A DNA stretch of 64,000 nt from Volvox africanus (Eukaryota > Chlorophyta > Chlorophyceae > Chlamydomonadales > Volvocaceae). Position 1 is the stretch's first letter. Every line of letters starts with the position of its first letter. The stretch covers positions 3,534,001-3,598,000 of the forward strand of contig BSDZ01000008.1 in assembly GCA_030268105.1 (NCBI GenBank). The letters run 5' to 3'. Below the pieces are notes generated by a model. The model saw only the letters and a program-made list of their open reading frames with translations. It was not told where the DNA came from and did no database searches. Both the position numbers and the translations under genes were made by a program. Of this stretch, positions 36,301 to 49,254 are shown in pieces.

Positions 36301-38079
36301 CACCGGACGGAGGAGATGATCCGCTTCCACGTGATGGCCGTCAACCACCAGCTGCAGCAGACCTACTACGCCTTTGCGGCCGCCCTTATAGCCAATCGAA
36401 CCCTTGGAATGCCCCGGGTAAGTGCGAACCCTGGCCCTAGGCTGGCAATTGGCCGAATAGACTGGCACTCGGCCGAAGAGGCTGGCGCTCGGCCGAATGG
36501 CATACGTTGCTGCGTTTCGAGGGATGAGTGTGAATGCCGCGGAAGCGTCATACGGTAAGTACTCTCTGCCAACTTGGATACTACAACTTACTACACCAGA
36601 GCTATTTGTTGAAGCCCGGTTGGCACCTGGCGCAGTTAATCACAGCGCCAGGGAGCTGGGTCGCTATATTGGCTAAAGCACGCTGTGCCGGTTCCTACAG
36701 GACATGGCATAGCTGACGCCGCTGTCGTTCATCGCTCGGGTTCTTATTTTGCAGTTTCTGTGCTATTGCTCCAAGAACTGGTACCAGACGCAGTCCTGTC
36801 GCATCAACGACGAGAAGCTGGGGACATTTCCATTTGTTTGCGCGCTGAGCCACGTTATGCGTGTGAAGAAGCTGCAGCAGGGTTTTGAGCTGAAGGGCAA
36901 CACCGAGTACTCGGGACACAAGGTGTATATCCGGGAGTACTCGTTCCTGGAGAACCCCAAGGTGCCGGACGCCATCAAGGTGCGATACAGCGGCGGGAGT
37001 GGGATCTGGGGTGTAGATGGAACAGACTTAAATCGCGTGCGCGGGACCTACTACTTACCATGAACTCATCGAAAGATGCCAACCTGTAATGAGGGGAGCC
37101 AGTTGCCCGTGGTTAGATATTGATTTCCGCGCAAGCGCATCCGTCCATGTCTGTGTTGTTAGTTCCTTCTGTTGGGCTCCGACAAGGGTTTAGCCTCCCA
37201 TTTATTTATAAGGAAGCATATAAGGAAGGCCACTGTGAGTTAATGAGCTTTCGTATGGCCAGTGGCCATCCTGTTTTCTTGTGCATTTAAACCTCTACAC
37301 GAAGGTTACTACTGTCTTTTAGCTCAAAGAGATAGGAGATGCGGTGCCACGTTGTGTCCGCATGTGATGCTGCCTATGTCATCAGATCATGATGAAGCTG
37401 CCGCAGAGGCCAGTAACTAACGACTCACGTGGCTAGGTCCTGCTGAAATGCATTCCTCTTCAGCGTTCCAGCACTTCTTCGTCGTTTAATGCGGCAACCA
37501 AAGTCGTCGCCCCAGCATCGGCAGCTGCGTAACACCCCTAATACCTTCACCGAATGACTGCATGGCCATGACAACACGTCCCATAGCCACGTCCCCTGCA
37601 TCTTCCTGATGCAATCGTCCGTCATTGCCTTGCAGCACTCCTACCTGGAGATTGCCCCCTCAAATGTCCCGCGGCCTGCCGGCAACCTAAGCCCTGAACG
37701 GCTGATCCTCGCCACCACGAACAGCTCTCGTGGCTACGGTCGACGGATTATCATCGCAGCGCCGCTATCTGACGTAGAGCTCCATTTGGTGCTGGAGCGA
37801 TATCGTGACGTGCGCGTGGTGCACCTTACTCAGCCCAGCCGCACGCTGTCGGGCTTCTCCAACGCTAACACGGGCCGGGAATTCGATTTGGAGATCCAGA
37901 GGCGCGTGACGTACTGGTGTTGCCGCAGCCCACCTGACATGAACGCAAAGAATCTTACGGAGGGCATACAGTTGGTAGCCCTGCCGCCCAACCGCTGGGA
38001 TAATTTGGATAAGCCGGACAAACGTTTCAGCTACCTGCACACCACTCCGTCACTTCCGTTGCTCAGTGCAGGATCCTAG
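33382..38079 (+). CDS. GT77 glycosyltransferase, XEG113-like arabinosyltransferase (right copy)
   Basis: Paralogue of the left gene with the same predicted Golgi role. Exons: 33382-33835, 33920-33972, 34761-34974, 35342-35610, 35940-36095, 36271-36417, 36755-37036 and 37636-38079; 672 residues, all phases matching. It has an N-terminal anchor (MVTIHLCLAILPAVYFVVA), GPLTRELVHGAASENTVL, WGGHHWVMTTWNK, and DADVVWFNDP with Asp 187 and 189. FMRQWPGGLEFFD, GHDQDGFN and VYIREYSFLENPKVPDAIK follow. The last exon merges what are exons 8 and 9 of the left copy, reading through PPDMNAKNLTEGIQLVALP without an intron. The donor of exon 7 (GTGCGC after AATCGC) is chosen because both copies keep the coding sequence up to it; an earlier GTGCGA at 36980 is possible. 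Exons 1-3 have diverged clearly from the left copy, while exon 5 is almost identical at DNA level. Confidence 0.85.
36441..36500. repeat. three 20-bp tandem repeats in a GT77 intron
   Basis: Three head-to-tail units of about GCTGGCNNTCGGCCGAANAG fill 60 bases just after the donor of exon 6 in the right GT77 gene. Confidence 0.85.
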
Positions 38080-40020
38080 CAGCAGTGCTGTATCGCCATG
38101 TTGTAGGGGCTTAATGTGGGTTGGGGGTGGGGAGGGGATTGACGCTGACTTCCGAGGGGTTGATGGATGATGCGACCGTATATGAGACCCGCTCTGCCCG
38201 ACGAGGGTTCGGTGAAAGCATTGGTTCTGGGAAGCGAATTGCAAAAGTGAATAAAACCACGATGGGCTCATCGTGACGTGGGCATGACGTGTGGGCTCTT
38301 TAAAACTATCGGATCTTGTTCGGAAAGCTTTGTCGTGTTTGGGTGCTTTTACTCGTTTCCACTTACGTGCATTGTCCAGATGATTAGCCACAATGCGCAC
38401 CAGGTCACCCGAACCATAGTCATGACCATGACAGCATGTCACGATATGTAGTGCCTGTTAAACCATTTCCAAGTAAATGCAGTCTGGGTATCGAGTTAGG
38501 GCGAGGAGGCGAGGGAGAGGAACATACCGAGTCCTCATGAGCTGTTGTTACCTGTCAACAAGTATGAGCGCAGCTGCCGCAAACTTCTGGCAGCTCGCTG
38601 CTGTCTTTGACGGAGTTTTGGCAGGTTGATGTGATCTGGTTAGGTCGTGAAGGTCAAGTAGGCCAGGTGCTGCACTTGGCAGCTAATGTGTGGCTTAAAT
38701 CAAGGAGGCTGAATTACATATCACTCAGCAAACGTTGCAACTCCTGGATCTTGCAGGGATTTCGGGAAAAATCCGCATTTGGTGCCTGTGTGCAGGGCAT
38801 TTGGTTCCTCATGATGTGCGCGGTGGTGAAGTGCCAAAGAAAGCTTCGTTAACGGGTATAAGCAACAAACTCCGTTAAGGTTGTGGAGTCGACCCTGAAG
38901 GGCGCCGACCACGTGGCCATCATGTTGGTGAAGATGTCAAGCCTTAGCTGATGGCTTGTTAAGTTTCTGCTGGTTTGCTACCGATCATATCGTATCCCCC
39001 TTGCCGCCTTAACCGCTAGGCGGATGGTCACTTTTAAAGATGCCAAATGATGCATATGATTTCTGTCCGTATCGAAGTCCAATACCGATGTCCAGTATAG
39101 AAACAGGCCGATTCTAGTGCACGTCTATTGGTGGTTGTAAACTGTAAGGCAATATCAGAGCCTCAGGGCCTCAGACATGGACCAGACTTTCCATACAGAT
39201 TCCAAGGGGTAAATAGAGATTTAAAAGTAGAACACTGCCATTTACAAACATCGACGGCTAATACATACATGACGACCGAACATTTTTGGGGTTAAAGGTG
39301 CAAGTAGCATGCATTCAACATGCGGATATAGCAGACATGTATTAACAGTTAGAGAATGCATTATAATAAGGCTCCTGAGCGTCTGGGGACTTCTCACGTC
39401 GTTAAGACCGTTTTGGCCTACCTCTCTGGATTAGGCAGGTGAAGCTCCAGGCCACAACTGGAAACGAAAAGAGAACAAGGGGAAATATCTTTGGAACGAA
39501 TGTTGGACCATTCGGCTAGGGTGAAGGTCAGCAGGTTCAGCACTCATCGAGCCTCGCTCCATGGTGTACAGCTCAATCCGTACCCTCTCCTGAAGGTCCC
39601 GTTTCTCTTTTGCACCTTGATCGTTATTATAAGTTGTGTTTGGTCTTTTTGGCGTGGGCGTAGCAGAGCCAAAGCCCCGGGGCCACCAGCGATTGGGCGA
39701 GAAAACCTGTCTTCGTCACGGCCAGCAAGTATTTGGTTCGCAGCAAGGTGCTTGTACAGTGTTGTAAGGGATCTCCAAGCGGTGTGGTAAGTTCGGCCTA
39801 CATTACGGTGTTTCCAGTTTTTAGAACGCAAACCTCCTGGCCACATTTCCTTCATGTTGAAGATTAGCTAATACTATTGTGCGATAAATAAGTTAAATGA
39901 CTGCATTTTCATGTGCGATCATCATTGCGACGTCGGCGGATGTCCGGTCTGCGCTTTTCTTATTTGGGCAGGCGCGCTACTAAGCTCCAAGCGAACTCTA
40001 AGGACACGATCGACTCCATC
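38080..40020. other. intergenic region without a supported gene
   Basis: Open frames on both strands near 38.6-38.9 kb and 39.5-39.85 kb overlap each other and contain no recognisable domain. No TGTAA signal was seen close to the GT77 stop. I see no mobile-element ends. Confidence 0.5.
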
Positions 40021-40994
40021 ATGCAACCATCTATCTTTCGCGCTAAGTCTCTCTCCTTCGGGTCTGTCGCGCCCGGGCGCGCCGCACGGGAGACACAGAG
40101 CATTTCCGCTGGTCCCAGGTATGTGTTCGGCCTCGGCAGAATCTTTTGTGTTGCAACCCCTTGCCAAGCTAAAAATCTGCGCAAGCTCTGGCCGGCCGTG
40201 CAAAGGATCCGACTTGCCCAACTTAATTCTCTCCCGCAGATTACAGGCATGGAACGCCGTGTCCACTAGCGTCGCGGTGAGCAGCGCTGTGGCCATAACC
40301 ATCCCCTCTGCACGCCGCTGCAGTGCGAGCAGCAGGACTGCCGCATTCTCTGCAGTGCAGCCGCCCAGGCTGACCGGCCGACGATCGTCGGTCAAGGTTC
40401 ACGCCAACTGGGGGGCTCCCGTGGAGTTCAAACCCGCCCGGTGAGGCAGTCATTTTTGCAGGGGCATCGGAGACCTCCTGATCTGGTGCAGTAGAAGACT
40501 ACGTATCTGTAGATGTAAATGATGCAGTGATTTACTGTGCCGCCGCGCGCCTTCCCGCAGCCGGTCTTTTGGATCAGGGGAGTTCACTCTCAGGGTTGTG
40601 CGACCCTACGACTTGCAAGATTTTTAAATGCCCTTGCCCTGCGTGTGCAATTTCGCACAGTGCGCCCGGAGGAGAGAGGCACCTCAATCACAATATTGCC
40701 ATGCCGTGTTGATGCTTTCCCGTACTGCAGGGTCGTGTCCAACACATCTGCTGCCGCAGGGCCGCTGCACAAGCTGCTGATTGACGTGGGGCCCCTTGCT
40801 GCGGGGTATGCCGTGCCTGGGCAGTTCATCCAGGTGTGTGTGTGTGTGTGTTGTGGAAAGGGCGATCTCGCGATGCGTCTCATGTGAATGACCGGAACTT
40901 GTCACCTGAACTTCCACACGTGTTCACAGTTTGACGACAAGGTCCTTCCCCACCACATTACATTATATCATCTCTACGTCTCATCTCGTACGGC

Positions 40995-41032
<38 letters not shown>

Positions 41033-41083
41033 GACTGATAAAAAACTGCAGGCAAAAAATTGGAAGCAATAGCTAACGGAAAT

Positions 41084-41117
<34 letters not shown>

Positions 41118-43094
41118 ATATACTATGTATGTGTTGTTGTGGCATTTCGTGCGTGTGTCCGACAACAGGATGATTCAGTGTGCCTCCTGCCCTCTCGTCT
41201 AAGGCGGCCCTCGACCTGCCTTTGGCGAATTACTGTAGGTTAAAGTGGGGGACAGTAAGCCAGGGTTCTTCGCAATCGCATCAGCCCCTGGCGCCCACTC
41301 GGATGGCTTGTTGGAGTTCCTTATCAAGGGAGCCCCGGGTGCGTCATATGCCGCAAACGTGGCTTCATGTGATGTGTTTCGTGGCAAGCAGCTCCCGGGG
41401 AGGATCTCCTTGGATACAACCACGTGGTCTTTAAAGTGCAGCACTTAGTGTGGTCGTATTAGCTAGGCTCAGTTCCGTCTGCTCTTTCCTTTGGTCTGCT
41501 GCTTCCTGGTCATGGCGCGCATGGGTTTTGGCGCTACGGTTGTAATAACTCCGCGAGTAGCGGGGATTCCCAGCCTGTCAGATACATATGGCAAGTAAAC
41601 CTGGGAAAAAAGGAGCGAGGCACTTTTCGTTGTCTGAGGCTTTAGTTTTTAACTGTTATGTCTGTTATGTCTGTTTTTTCAGCATGCCTCAAGGCAATTA
41701 TAACAGTCAGCCTGCCTGTCAGCTCGTGCGTCGATCAGTTGCGAGTTTCCCGTCTTGGCCACATCTGTTTGTATTCACCGAACGGACTTCTCAGGCACCA
41801 CTGCGGAGCTGCTCTGCAACGCCGTTGCGGGCACTGAGGTGTCGGTGAGCCCCGTCATGGGGAAGGGCTTCCCGTTGGACCGCCTGCCCGCCTCCACCAC
41901 CTCAGCAGTGCTCATGTTCGCCACCGGCTCTGGCATAAGCCCCATCAGGGCGGTCATCGACAGCGGGGCACTGGCTGGCAGGGACCTCACGCTCTATTAT
42001 GGCACACGCAACACGGGTAGGACCGGGGGCTGGATGATACGGGGAGTGCCCGTCCCTTGGAGGGTGGTTTGGGATGCAGGAAGCGCCTGAGGAGGGACTC
42101 GGGCGTGAGGTGCGTGCGGGAATGGCTGTCATGGTCATGGAGTATTGTGTGGGGTGTCGCCTGACAGTTGAAGGGAGTGGTCGGCTAGTTTATTTATTCT
42201 TATCTTATTATTCTTATTATTATCTATTTGAAGGAGAATCCTATAGGGGTAGGGGGTAACTGAAGAATGATTCTTTAACCTTCGCGATGGAGTTGTGCTG
42301 GTGGCGCAGAGGGTATTACGAACTCGTCGCATCTCGCACCTAGATGGGAGGTACCTGGCTGGCATCTAGCTTGCAGCGGAATCTAGATATTTTAGACCTC
42401 CCTTTGCCGCATAAAGAATATCCTTATCGTAGCTAGATATCCAGACCGGCCCCCTTAATCCCATCTAGATACGAAATCATGCTATTTAGATACCGATATG
42501 ACCCCCCGTTTGGGATATTTAGATATAAGTAAAACAATATCCATAGCCAGGTGCTTAACCGCATCTGAGGCCGGTTGATGCTCCTGGCGGCGTGGTAGGC
42601 CAGGTGTATGCTGACTTGTCCGTCCTGACTCCCCCCATCACTATCACAGCCACAACTATCACCCCATCGCTACCACCACCACCATCTTAACCACTACCAC
42701 CACTATCGCCACAATCACCACCAACGCCCCTGTTTCCGGAAACAGCGTCGGCTGTGGTTTAATTTCCACCCCTGATGCTGTACACGGTCTTCCTTTTGTC
42801 CGCGTCCTCGGACGTCCGCGTCCTCTTTCCTTTGGCGCCACAGATTCAACTGCATACCGTGAGCTGCTCCCCGATTGGCAGAACAAGGGCGTGAAGGTGG
42901 TGCAGGTGTTCAGTGAGAGCAAGCAAGGCTACGTGCACGACGTGTTCGAGCGGGAGGGGCTGTCGAAGCTGCCCGCCGACTCCGGCAGCGCAGTGGGCGC
43001 CCTGCTGTGTGGTCACAAGGGCATGTGCCAGGCTATCACCTCGCTGCTCTCTGCCAAGGGAGTGCCGCCGGAAAAAATCCTGCTCAATTTTTAA
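40021..43094 (+). CDS. plastid FAD/NAD(P)-binding oxidoreductase, pKIWI502-like
   Basis: A ferredoxin-NADP reductase-fold flavoprotein like plant fruit protein pKIWI502; its electron partners are not well defined. Exons: 40021-40118, 40240-40440, 40731-40833, 41239-41338, 41795-42016, 42844-43094; 324 residues, phases exact. The first two exons give a Ser/Arg/Ala-rich transit peptide, with a likely cleavage after SVKVHA. The flavin-binding barrel follows (GPLHKLLIDVG, AVPGQFIQ, GFFAIASAPG). Then come the NAD(P)-binding half with FATGSGISPIRAVI and LYYGTRNT, the LLCGHKGMC strand and the conserved C-terminal KILLNF. I chose a start at 40021 with a 121-base intron (GTATGTG...CCCGCAG), because it links two frames cleanly. 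A continuous frame from 39911 also exists but gives an improbably long presequence. TA repeats fill the third intron. Length is close to the roughly 300 residues known for plants. Confidence 0.85.
40998..41108. repeat. two TA microsatellites in the oxidoreductase intron
   Basis: TA dinucleotide arrays at 40998-41030 and 41083-41108, separated by a short unique sequence, lie within the intron 40834-41238. Confidence 0.9.
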
Positions 43095-44282
43095 GGACAC
43101 TGATGCAGGATGAGGCCCTGATGGATTCTCAGGTTTGTCCGATTCCGTGTTCATGCATGGGTTAAATGTGGTTGAGTCTGTGCTGCATCTTCTTCGTACT
43201 TATCCGTTATCCCGTACTTTGGGTCGTGCAGCGCGATGTCGTACCGTTTCCGTTTGTATTATTTAATTAATGGGGTGGTGGTGAGTATTGAGTTGTGTTG
43301 ATCGGGCGCTGGCGAAGAAATCACAGGGACAGTGCACGTGAATGCGATTTTTCTTTAATACGGGAGATCTCTGTGAACGGCCCCCGCATACGACTTACAC
43401 TCCATGATATACGACAGACATCAATATGTTTCTATGCCAACAGCCCCCAAGGTGCACATCTCAGTTTCCGGCACCTGTCACATTAAGGGACTAGCTTTTG
43501 CACTTAGTGGGGTGAGTGCGGCGTGTGATCAAAATGGGTCGGGTTTATTTATGAACTCTTTATGCCTTTATGACGGCATTTTCTAACAACATTAAGGACC
43601 AGTTGCCCAGTCATCTCCCTCACGGAAAGAACATCACTGAAAATGTAATGTGATCACACCTGGCCGGCATCACCAAGGGCACAACATCACGGGATGAAAG
43701 AATACGAATAAAGATGCGAACTTCGCAAAATATTCTCCGAAAAATAAACAGAGCGCGGTATTGAGAAGCGAAACAATAAAGTCAAAAAAGCCGGAACCAA
43801 TTTGTATAATAATGCCTTTCTGAATGGCATTATATTGGAGCAAGTGAAAAGAACATGGATCCCCAGGTTCCCGGATCTGGGAAGCAGCGCCCCCATTCTG
43901 GCTAGCACCTCCGCCACCACGACAGGAGCCAGCACTGTTCCACGGCCCAACACACATGTAAATCCATCATTTGTGAACAAGAATCGTGCGATCTGCAACG
44001 CCTACTTGCTCTAGGTCCCCTAATCCCCCAACCCCGTGCTTCGAGGTCCCGCTACAGACGCTTACCGGCTTAAGTTGCTGCAGTCCTGCTGATAAACGAG
44101 AACCCGAAACAAACACCTGGGCTGATGCCGTACAACTCCAAAGGCGGGTCGAAACCCTGTGGATTACTGTAACTTCAGTCTGCTTCACCGCGGTATGCTT
44201 GATATTGCAGGCCACGGCGTGTCTCTCATTCAAAGAGTTTTGAACTCTGACCGCGCAGCCGTGGATAAAGCCCAGGTTCTGA
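43095..44282. other. 3' flank between convergent genes
   Basis: No supported gene. It holds the 3' UTRs of the oxidoreductase (+) and the SprT-like gene (-), which converge here. A TGTAA at 43644 could end the oxidoreductase transcript after about 550 bases of UTR. Confidence 0.45.
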
Positions 44283-45153
44283 TCACGCTATGTTAAACAG
44301 GCGTTGGCTGGCATGGCCAACATGGCCAAACAACTTCTTGTTGAGCAGCATGAAAATTGGCCCGTGCTTATCGTCAGGTAAATAGGCCACCGATGCGGCG
44401 TCGATGTCTGGAAAGCAATTCAGCACCACTGCGTGAACGAGCTCGTGCCCCAGGGCGTGTGCTAGAGCCTCCAGCTTGCTGGTGCAAAACGCGCCTTCGA
44501 AATTCATGGGATTTTCCTCGGAAATGGCCTCCCGCCAGCGATTTGCGTTGACATAAACTGTATTGTCGTCATGCAGACCGGATAGCCATGAGTACGGATC
44601 CCTCGGGTCTTCACCCGGCAGGACTTTCAGCGCAGGCCGGCATGATTTACGAATTTGTTGTGCAAGTAGGCCGCCCAAAAAATATAGCTCCACCACGGCA
44701 CAGAGCGCAGAAAGCTGTGATGGCGTGACCTGGTCAATATCGAAATCCAACTTCCACCCGCCACCTTCGGGCTTCTGGGCGGCTGCGAGAACGTTCACCC
44801 AAGCACGTGAAATAGAACAGGTATCATTAAACCATCCGCGTAAATTGTACACCCTGCGTAACAAGCCCTTGACGCGCACCAGCTCATCCTCCGGGATGAG
44901 ACGGACGTAGTCCCGCTCGCGCATACCCTAAACGCATTTTACAACATTTAATGTAAGATAAATTTGCGCTATATAACGGAAAGCACCAAGATCCGCTCAC
45001 GCGTTTATACTGCGACTGATGGGTAATTACAATGTAATCGCCGTCGTTGCCGCCGGGCCGCAGCTCCATCAACCATAACACAAACGCAGAAGCCGCAGCA
45101 ATACTTCCTAAAATGATTAGGCGTATATGTGCAGCTGTGGAAAATCGTGTCAT
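44283..45153 (-). CDS. membrane-anchored SprT-like zinc metalloprotease
   Basis: Two exons, 45153-45001 and 44927-44283, give 265 residues; the junction joins HQSQYKR to GMRERDYV in phase. The N-terminus carries one hydrophobic segment (LIILGSIAAASAFVLWLM), suggesting a signal anchor. The catalytic core is HELVH at about residues 212-216 (two zinc-binding His and the general-base Glu) with a third ligand His at about 239 in DKHGPIF. The spacing and the HGxxF context match SprT/Spartan-like or WLM-type proteases rather than classical thermolysin-like enzymes. Spartan proteins act on DNA-protein crosslinks in the nucleus and lack such an anchor, so the substrate here is probably different. No C-terminal zinc finger or PCNA-binding peptide is visible. 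Family assignment is fairly sure at the motif level; substrate and compartment are unknown. Confidence 0.7.
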
Positions 45154-46602
45154 TTTGCTGCTACTTTGCGTGTTTTCGGATCCGAGAGTGTTACTTCTTA
45201 CATTTCTTGATACTCCAAGGGGTGCTGCATAAAGCTGGCTTTTCAGTCAACTGTATGGCATGGTTAATAACTTAGTAAGGACCATCGCCGTACAATCGTA
45301 CCATGCAGACTGCTGGGCCAGCTAGTAATTAGGGGCACCACAGGGCATTGTTTTCCATCCGGTGACGTTTGGAGGCTTACGATCTTCTTGAGCTTTCGCG
45401 TTGAGCCCTGACCTTTCCCGCAGGAGGCTTCGACTTTTTTTTGGAGAAAGATTCTGGTATCATCACGCCCAACCTGATTACGCCAGCCTGATGGAGCCCA
45501 CCCTGGAAGGACCTGGCATCCGCATTTCAAAATTCGCATTTAGTTACGTCATTTTCCCATCAGAAGCATGAATTACCTTACAGTCACCCGACACACACAC
45601 ATACACTCACAAACACGCTTGGCGTGAAAATAGTCGTACTCTCGCTCCAAACGATAGTCGTACTCCGCAGTAAAAGAAGTGGTCACTCGCACCCAACACG
45701 CCTGCAGGATGAAATACCCGATATGGGGCTCTCCATTGCCTTATCGGCCCACCGTGCACATTGACACAGGCGGGCGATGCCTCTGTGGATGTAAGATGCA
45801 CCGCCTCATTCCCCACCAGCACCGCCCGCTCACAGGAAGGAACTTTCCAGAACCCACATCCCGAGCTCTTCGGTATGGTTGCACTGGCTGGACGTTTCAT
45901 TTGTGCGTGAATTCGTTACGTTATTCGGATTGTCCACGCACTTTGCACGATACAGAGTGGGGATGGATCCACCAGGATCCATGAGGCGGATTTCAGCTGG
46001 ATCCTATGAACTCACACATCCGAGTGGAGTCAATGGCAGAAAGCTATCACGTGAAAAGGATAGCATTATTCACACCATGCACACGCAGCAAAAAAGTGAC
46101 GTTTGCAAAGACAATGCCGACCCGCTGAAAGACCGCTGAGACCACACGTACATATATCACGTTCTTTTTGCCTGCGCGATGGAAAAACCAAAAGTCCATG
46201 GTAAGCCCTTGCTGCAAAAGTATTTATGACCAACGCCTCTCCATTCTCTCGTATATACTTCATGCATTAACCCTAACGCATTACTCGAAAGGACCTCCGA
46301 TAGGGAGGGAGTAGCTGATGGAACCGTGAACTCAAACAAGTCCCTTCTGCGGGTGATAGCCAGGTAAAACGCCCCATCCTCACCTTCCATGAACTCCCAT
46401 CCTCGTCGCTGGGTGACATCTCCTCCGTGTACTGCAGCTGAGGGCCCGAGAAAAGTGAGGGCGCACCTTTCCTCCACCCCGAAAACCCGCACGTGCTAAC
46501 ACCGGTCCTAATTAAGCTACCCCCACCCGGCGCAAGCCCCTTTCCGAGGCCCCTCCAGCCCCCTCAGGGGTCCGCGAACCGATATGCACCTATGCGCCCA
46601 TG
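45154..46602. other. region between SprT-like and DUF1825-like genes
   Basis: No gene can be supported with confidence. A minus-strand frame at 46157-46492 (containing RRGWEFMEGEDG) is coding-like in composition but matches no family I know. It may be 3' UTR of the DUF1825-like gene. Promoter and 5' UTR of the SprT-like gene lie at the left edge. Confidence 0.4.
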
Positions 46603-49214
46603 TTACTTGGACTTATCCTGCATGCTCTTCCACAACGCCGCCACGAAGGGCCCTAGGTTCGGATCGTCTAGCCATTTGCCCATGTTTGCGGGGTCGGTGG
46701 CGATCTCCTTCACCGCTACCCAGTACTGTTGCGGCCAATTACAGCGTTGGGAGTGTGGGACGGCCAGGGCGGGCAGCCCAGACAGGCAGGCGAAAGGGAG
46801 GGGAGGAAAATGAACAGGCAGGTGGCCATGCGGACAGGCACACGATGGTTCATGCGGCCAACTGAAGGGGAGAATAGAGTTGCTGGTCTTGCAATGCAGC
46901 AAATTCCGCATGCTAGCTTTCACGTCCCCCCAAGAACGACTACCGCAACAGGTGGGGCAACAGTAGGGACACGGGGAAATCCGTGAAGGGCAAACAGCGA
47001 GACATCAAAATCCTCCGCCTTTGACTCCGCAAAAACTCCTCCAGACAAAGGATTTGACACGTCACGTGCGTTCTGTTTTGACAATCCTCCTCGGAAACGG
47101 ATGGGGGGCTTGGCGTGCCAAGAAGCCGGCGCGCACAGAAGTATGCGTATTTGGACCGGAAAGCTCACATGAGGCCGGAACCCACCCAACCCGTCCTCAA
47201 ACCGAGCAATCCGAACCGCCCACCGCAGAATCCATCTGGAACTAGATCTAGGTCTAGATCTGGATCTAATCCATGCCGTCTCTAAGGACCCAGCTGTCTC
47301 ACCCCGACCTCCCCCGCGCCGTCTAGTTTTCGCGTGAGCCCATGGCCTCTTTTGCACCTACCCGAGGATCAGCCTGCGCTTTCATGAGGACCCCTGGATC
47401 CACCTTCTCAAACAGGTAGGTCAGATCCACTCGTCCAAGGAAGCTGGCTTCCCACATGGCGCGGAAACCCTGCGCCGGGGGACCTTTAATAATGAAGCCC
47501 ACTGAACCTGATTCTAACCCGCCACTAGTCGAAGGCCTGACAATAAGAGGAACGGAGCGAAATTGCACAACGGAACCTAACCAAGCGGATGACTCATAAG
47601 ACGTACAGCTACCGCCACGCCTACTTGCTGGTTCAGCACCGCCTCCTCCCCCCCGTCAACCTCGCTTACCTGAAGGAACTGCTGATGCGCCACGGGGTTA
47701 TTGCTCACGCGCTCCTCTTGCTCCACCCATCTGGAGGACGGGGCCAGGCACAGCACGCACGCAGAGAGGGGCCCCGACGGGGTCACGAAAGCGGAACAGC
47801 AAGTTCGCCAATAATATGAGAAGCAGCACGATAGCAGCCCTCAACGGCGTGAATGGTAGTGGGTCATTGTCAACGACACCGTAAACAAAAAGCCCGGGCC
47901 AAGTTGAGCCCTCAACGATAAGTCCAATCGGCCCGCACGCATCGGCCCGCACGCATAGACAGCGTTGAGAAAACCGCTATGCTACAATATACAAAACAAT
48001 AGTCACGGAGCAACGGTTTCAGTTTCCATAGTTGAATGGCAGTTAAAACGCTCCAGCACAGCGCAGACGGCATATCCAGGGCGTCCATTCGGTTTAGCCT
48101 TCGGGCGTCGTGTGCGTCCCGTCGTGGCATTGAATGCACACAGCACGTAACTGCACACTACGGGCCAAAAGGTGCCTCCAAGCAGTCCTTTGTTTTCCGG
48201 ACATCAAGTGATGTGGTTTATGAAAAGAACTGTGCTGCACCATATGGACATGGAGTCCACAACCAGGTGCGGCGATGGTGTGGATCATGATGGTGGTGAT
48301 GGTGATGGTGGTGGTGCAGTAGATGGCGTTCCGCTGCCCGCATATGACCTGCCCCGGTGATGTCCTCGACCCGAGCGCCCCCAGCCTGGCCACTCACTGC
48401 CGGTACTGCTCAACACTCTGCTTCAACCTGCCATTCGGATTTTGAAAATATAAAGTGAGAAGGAAGTATTAAGTGGGATGGTCCCGCACGTATTGTAAAT
48501 ATATGGGTCTCTTTCTCTTTCACCAAAAACACAACTGGAACCGACGGATGAAGAACGGGTAAGTTTACACAGTCGCCTTGCGCTCGGACTTCCGTTGCGT
48601 TGCACCAGACTTGCATATTTAGAAGAGCGCTCTGTGTCGCACCGTGTTTGGTGATATTACCCAGCATCATCTTCAAATTATATGTTGCGGGTATGGATAG
48701 CCCGAAGGCCCCCCTCGACCGAACGTCCTCATAGAAGATAAAAACACACACGCGGTAATTACAGGACCCTGACTCTGACTGAGCTTGCATCCTGGATGGA
48801 TGGGGGCTCGCGTTGCGCCGTACAGGATATGCCGGCTTACAGGACTAGGGCACGACGCACGATGCAGGATACTCCCAACCTTGCCAGTGGCTACCCGGGT
48901 AGTAGAAGAAAACACAGACACGACCTGTGCTTTGGGGGCAAAATGCCCACCTTCCCGTTGTGAGCCTTACCCCATGAACATCTGGCTGTACGTCAAGCCG
49001 CCCTCCAGCATTTGGGCAGTCGTAAAGCGCAGGAACTCCCTAGCCACCGGGTCCTGAGACAGCTCCAGCCGTTTGATGAAGATCTCGTAACGGCTGGAGA
49101 CCTCGTCCATCTAGGTCGCGGGTGCAGAAGCGGAAAGAGAGCGGCACGCGCGGTACAATTGCAGGGAGGGGGGAAGGCAAAGTACCAGGAGAAGAAGCAA
49201 GAGAAAGTGTATTT

Positions 49215-49254
<40 letters not shown>

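Noticed and set aside
39911..40440. Long continuous frame as first exon of the oxidoreductase
   Set aside because: A two-exon start from 40021 with consensus splice sites gives a normal transit peptide and the expected length.
46157..46492. 111-codon minus-strand frame as a gene
   Set aside because: No recognisable domain, no clear splice or promoter context, and it lies in the probable 3' UTR of the DUF1825-like gene.
48410..48790. 126-codon minus-strand frame
   Set aside because: It falls in the long intron of the DUF1825-like gene and breaks its conserved reading if included.
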